DNA of 64,000 nucleotides from Spirosoma sp. 48-14 (GTDB lineage: Bacteria > Bacteroidota > Bacteroidia > Cytophagales > Spirosomataceae): assembly GCF_001898575.1 (NCBI RefSeq), contig NZ_MKUD01000002.1:232915-296914 (forward strand). Direction: 5' to 3'. The notes under the pieces are model-generated. The model ran no database searches. It was not told where the DNA came from and was given only the letters and a program-made list of their open reading frames with translations. Positions 61,115 to 64,000 of this stretch are shown here, piece after piece. A program made the translations under genes and the position numbers. Within the stretch, counting starts at the first letter, position 1, and each line of letters begins with the position of its first letter.

Positions 61115-62062
61115 TTAATCAGTTTTTGATTGTGTGGCATACCCAAACCCGGAAGCCCCAAATCCATTGCCGTTATAAAACATAACCCACTGATTCTGAT
61201 GGGGGAAAATATGGCAATAGTCCATCATAAGCGAATCCCAGCCTTCTGATGAACGCTCGATACCGGCCAGCTCGTCTTTCCGAACCCAGTCAATTCCGTC
61301 TTCTGACTCCGCATAACCGATTCGGTAACTCTGCTGAACATCGGTACGGTAGTTAAGCGAATTGCGGTACGAAAAATACATTTTGTACAAATTCCCATCC
61401 TTATAAACGGTTGGTCGGCCAATGGCATCGGTAAATTCGTCGTAGCCCACACATACCTTTCCTGCACGTTCCCAATGAATACCATCAGCTGATTCGGCAT
61501 ACTTTACATCGTAGAACGGCTCCGGGTGTCCATTAATCACCTCAATTTTGGTACACGACAGATACCACATACGCCAACGGATTGATCCATCGGCCTGCTC
61601 TTCGCGTATCACACAGGGTTGTGCTACCCAAACCTGATCGAAAATGTACCGATCGAGCAAAGGCCCGGTAAATTTTCGTTCAAACGTCAGGCCTCCATCC
61701 CGGCTAATAGCCAGACCAATTCCGAGCCGGTAACTGGCCGTCTCGCTTTTGTTCCAGCCGGTATAGTACAACCAGATTTCGTCACCAACAGGCAAAAACC
61801 ACGAAGGCATCGTACCCGTTTCATCAAACATACCAACAGCCCCTTTGGTCAGACATGCCTTGTCATGCACATAGGTAACCTCGGAAAGATTATCAGGGTT
61901 TAACTCAACAAACGAAACGGCTGAGTTTATGTTTTCATCACGCGTGGAGAAGTACACCCGAATTTTACCATCCATCGGGTAGCCAAACGGAACCTGTGCG
62001 TGTGTACGGCTGAATGGTTTAGAACCATCGGGTTTATAAATCAGTCCTTTTTTCGTCCACAT
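61115..62062 (-). CDS. GH43/GH32-like five-bladed propeller protein
   Basis: 315 residues built of repeated propeller blades: GKIRVYFSTRDENINS, EIWLYYTGWNKSETASYRLGIGLAIS, IRWRMWYLSCTKIE, NLYKMYFSYRNSLNYRTD, QWVMFYNGNGFGASGFGYA, each with the Y(Y/F)(S/T) core of the GH43/GH32/GH130 superfamily. No signal peptide, so it is cytoplasmic. It may act on nucleotide-linked or lipid-linked sugars of the locus; which residues are catalytic cannot be assigned by eye. Confidence 0.7.
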   Translation of the reverse strand: MWTKKGLIYKPDGSKPFSRTHAQVPFGYPMDGKIRVYFSTRDENINSAVSFVELNPDNLSEVTYVHDKACLTKGAVGMFDETGTMPSWFLPVGDEIWLYYTGWNKSETASYRLGIGLAISRDGGLTFERKFTGPLLDRYIFDQVWVAQPCVIREEQADGSIRWRMWYLSCTKIEVINGHPEPFYDVKYAESADGIHWERAGKVCVGYDEFTDAIGRPTVYKDGNLYKMYFSYRNSLNYRTDVQQSYRIGYAESEDGIDWVRKDELAGIERSSEGWDSLMMDYCHIFPHQNQWVMFYNGNGFGASGFGYATQSKTD

Positions 62063-62114
62063 ATAGTTTACTAATTACAAGCAAGAAGGGCTATAAAACC
62101 TTCCAATTAAACAA

Positions 62115-63773
62115 TTAATCTGTTACCATTTTGTACCGATCTTTCCGGACAAAAACACGGTTATGTTCTACTTCGGCAACCAGTCGATAATATTGGTCGA
62201 TGTACTGTTTTAATTCGGGGAACGTTTCATAGCCAAATCTGGCCCGATCATTTAACCAGATAGAGTTCGGCCCCACTGCATCAATGAATACGGGAGCACG
62301 TGACGCTTCCATGTTCCTTATGTATCGCGCTCGATGCACAGGCTGATTCGATCCCATCACACAGCGAATCACATGGTTATCGCAAACGCCCTGAGGCATC
62401 TGGGTCTGCACGTTATACATAGGTGCCCATCCCCAAACAACCAGATCTTCACCCGATTTTGCCAGTTTAAGGACCTCCTGTGCCGTTGGCGATCGCCGAA
62501 AAAACCGAAAATCGAAAGGCGTCTTTTTATAAATGGTTAGTGGGTCGCTGGCTGGTTTGTCAGCCTGTAAAAACGCACTTATCCCAATAGAGAGCACCAC
62601 AAATGCAACCCATAAAATGGTTTGTAAAGACGTTCGTAGCTTATCGATAAACCACGCATTGACCAGGCAGACTGGGAAGCACAGGTAAAGCAGATAATGG
62701 GTAAAGGCATTGCCCGGTTTGATAATTGCATAGCCGCTGGCAGCTACCAGAGCAAGACCAAATAATAGCAAGCTCACTTTATTGTCGCCATTGCGGGGCC
62801 TGATTACCAACCATGCCAATATCACGGCAAACGTAGGCAACAGGAATACCAGAAAGTCGGTGGTATGGGCAATAAACGCTGGAAACAAGAGCAGGAAATC
62901 CCAGAACGATGCTTCGGCTCCATAGGCAAAATTGCCCGCTATGTAAAACTGAAGGAAATCCGAAAATACGCCAAAGCTGAGCGTAAGCACAACAACTAAC
63001 AGCGGAAAGACAAGTCCACCGCCTACCAAACTAGCTACGGCCTGCCAGAATTTTGAACGCGGCAGGGTGGAATACTGGCTAAACAGGGTAAGAAAAGCCG
63101 CCAGAACCACTGCAAGGGCTGTTGGGGTACCTTGCAATTTGGCAAAAGGAACCAAGCTACTCAGAAAGCCCAGCAAAAATAAACCTGTCGTAGAGTCAAA
63201 AGCCTGTTGACGCCACAAACGGGCATATTGCCAGATCGATAGACCAATAAGTGCCAGCGACAATTGTTCGTTGGTCGCATGCAGAAAATCCATGTTGGTC
63301 GTAAAGGCCAGAAAAGCCACCAGAGGAAACAAGGCTAGCCGGGCAGTACGGGCACTAAAGAAATTTTCGATGGTTAAGTAGCCACTTGTTACACTCACCA
63401 CCATACACGCAAACGCCAGCCAGCGTAAAACGATGTAGTTAAGTGGCACACCCACATAACCGGGTAAGGCTACATAATATGAGCTGAGCGGCCCCATTGT
63501 AGCCCCATCAATGTATTTCCAGTAAACAGGATGGTGTTTCAACGTGAGAGCCTGCGACAGTAGCTGGCTTTCGTCGGGATTCAGCTCCCAATTGATAAAT
63601 AAAATAGGGAGTCGCTTAAAAAATAAGAGTCCCAGAAGGGCAATCAGCAACCCAAATTGCTGGTTGCGAGACAGTTGAGAACGAAAATCACCTCTTATCA
63701 ACAGAGCCGCGACAATCAGAAAAGCAAGCCAGCCTCCCGTTTCCCAGAGTAGAGGAGATTTCAAAAAACTCAT
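62115..63773 (-). CDS. Multi-membrane-spanning GT39-like glycosyltransferase
   Basis: 552 residues with about eleven hydrophobic segments, and an acidic motif NWELNPDESQLL in the first external loop, where GT39/ArnT-type enzymes carry their catalytic Asp-Glu pair. The C-terminal 120 residues form a soluble domain (EDLVVWGWAPMYNVQTQMP ... HNRVFVRKDRYKMV). Such enzymes move a sugar from polyprenyl phosphate onto a periplasmic acceptor, fitting the DPM1-like gene of the same locus. ATG 63773 is used; the frame extends to a TTG at 63830. Confidence 0.78.
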   Translation of the reverse strand: MSFLKSPLLWETGGWLAFLIVAALLIRGDFRSQLSRNQQFGLLIALLGLLFFKRLPILFINWELNPDESQLLSQALTLKHHPVYWKYIDGATMGPLSSYYVALPGYVGVPLNYIVLRWLAFACMVVSVTSGYLTIENFFSARTARLALFPLVAFLAFTTNMDFLHATNEQLSLALIGLSIWQYARLWRQQAFDSTTGLFLLGFLSSLVPFAKLQGTPTALAVVLAAFLTLFSQYSTLPRSKFWQAVASLVGGGLVFPLLVVVLTLSFGVFSDFLQFYIAGNFAYGAEASFWDFLLLFPAFIAHTTDFLVFLLPTFAVILAWLVIRPRNGDNKVSLLLFGLALVAASGYAIIKPGNAFTHYLLYLCFPVCLVNAWFIDKLRTSLQTILWVAFVVLSIGISAFLQADKPASDPLTIYKKTPFDFRFFRRSPTAQEVLKLAKSGEDLVVWGWAPMYNVQTQMPQGVCDNHVIRCVMGSNQPVHRARYIRNMEASRAPVFIDAVGPNSIWLNDRARFGYETFPELKQYIDQYYRLVAEVEHNRVFVRKDRYKMVTD

Positions 63774-63838
63774 TACCGATTCAATCAATCGCTTTATAGA
63801 TGCAAGCAGACAAGTGACATGCGTCGTCAATTAGTTAA

Positions 63839-63914
63839 TCATTGATAGTCATTAGGGCCGCATTTGTTATCAGCCAATACCGCAATAAATGCCCCCCCTA
63901 ATGACTATCAATGA
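63839..63914. repeat. Perfect palindrome upstream of the GT39-like gene
   Basis: 19-bp perfect arms (63839-63857 with 63896-63914; TCATTGATAGTCATTAGGG) around 38 bases, between the partial gene at the right edge and the GT39-like gene. It probably terminates the former. Confidence 0.7.
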
Positions 63915-63929
63915 CCACTACATGACGAC

Positions 63930-64000
63930 TTATTTATGGCTCATTAACCGGGCCGCCATGCTGTCGTGAATCTGAATCATGGTCTGTTTCAGATCGTATG
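63930..64000 (-). CDS. C-terminal end of an unidentified protein (partial)
   Basis: Reading in from the right edge, an open frame codes YDLKQTMIQIHDSMAARLMSHK and stops at 63932-63930. The helical, protein-like composition and the palindrome 16 bases after its stop suggest a real gene end in the glycan operon, but 22 residues are too few to identify it. Confidence 0.5.
   Translation of the reverse strand, partial: YDLKQTMIQIHDSMAARLMSHK

Overview
The window comes from a Bacteroidota bacterium of the order Cytophagales, most like Spirosoma. Evidence for this: SusC/SusD and TonB/DUF4249 receptor pairs, two proteins with type IX secretion sorting domains, promoters of the Bacteroidota kind (TTG, about 20 bases, TAnnTTTG) before two tRNAs and a small gene, very few Shine-Dalgarno sequences, near-even base composition and many short secreted or beta-barrel proteins. 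The genus is an inference from overall likeness.

Layout. 1-4099: a susC/susD nutrient-uptake pair (susD runs off the left edge). 4100-9028: a four-gene type I-B CRISPR effector operon (cas8b-cas7-cas5-cas6) with no cas3, cas1, cas2 or cas4 and no recognisable CRISPR array; a cluster of small hairpins and a terminator follow cas6. 9188-12683: a membrane AraC-type regulator, a small secreted protein, a VOC protein and an NrtR-like Nudix regulator. 12816-18839: five secreted esterases in a row (three paralogous D-type esterases, two type-B carboxylesterases), divergent from the Nudix regulator. 18985-30231: DUF808 membrane protein, beta-barrels, a DUF2805 protein, a very large HEAT/cytochrome c dehydrogenase-like protein, a TonB receptor with its DUF4249 lipoprotein, and a VanZ-like protein. 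30579-39896: DUF2252, small proteins, a three-domain GH18/deacetylase/glycosyltransferase protein with a partner outer-membrane protein, and a Wzi-like capsule protein. 40000-45268: tRNA-Leu, pyrC, hemB and a two-component pair. 45444-57738: T9SS cargo, a GH3/serine-hydrolase fusion, tadA, sodA, tRNA-His, a CarH/LitR-like B12-domain regulator and a YheT hydrolase. 57811-64000: a surface-glycan locus (two GT2 enzymes, an oxygenase-like protein, a GH43-like propeller, a GT39-like membrane protein).

The non-coding DNA is unusually structured. Nearly every boundary between genes carries an inverted repeat. Some are ordinary terminators. Some belong to a dispersed family (three copies). Two clusters are made of tetraloop hairpins with variable stems but a constant CTCA/TGAG loop. 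Others are long, locus-specific quasi-palindromes with arms up to 42 bp. In two of these (43297-43373 and 60104-60200) every arm mismatch reads as a G-U pair on the minus strand, the strand on which the neighbouring genes are transcribed.

The best candidates for something new are the orphan type I-B effector operon with its trailing hairpin cluster, the variable-stem hairpin clusters themselves, and the esterase battery with its degenerate-Nudix regulator. No complete insertion sequence, prophage or CRISPR array was found.
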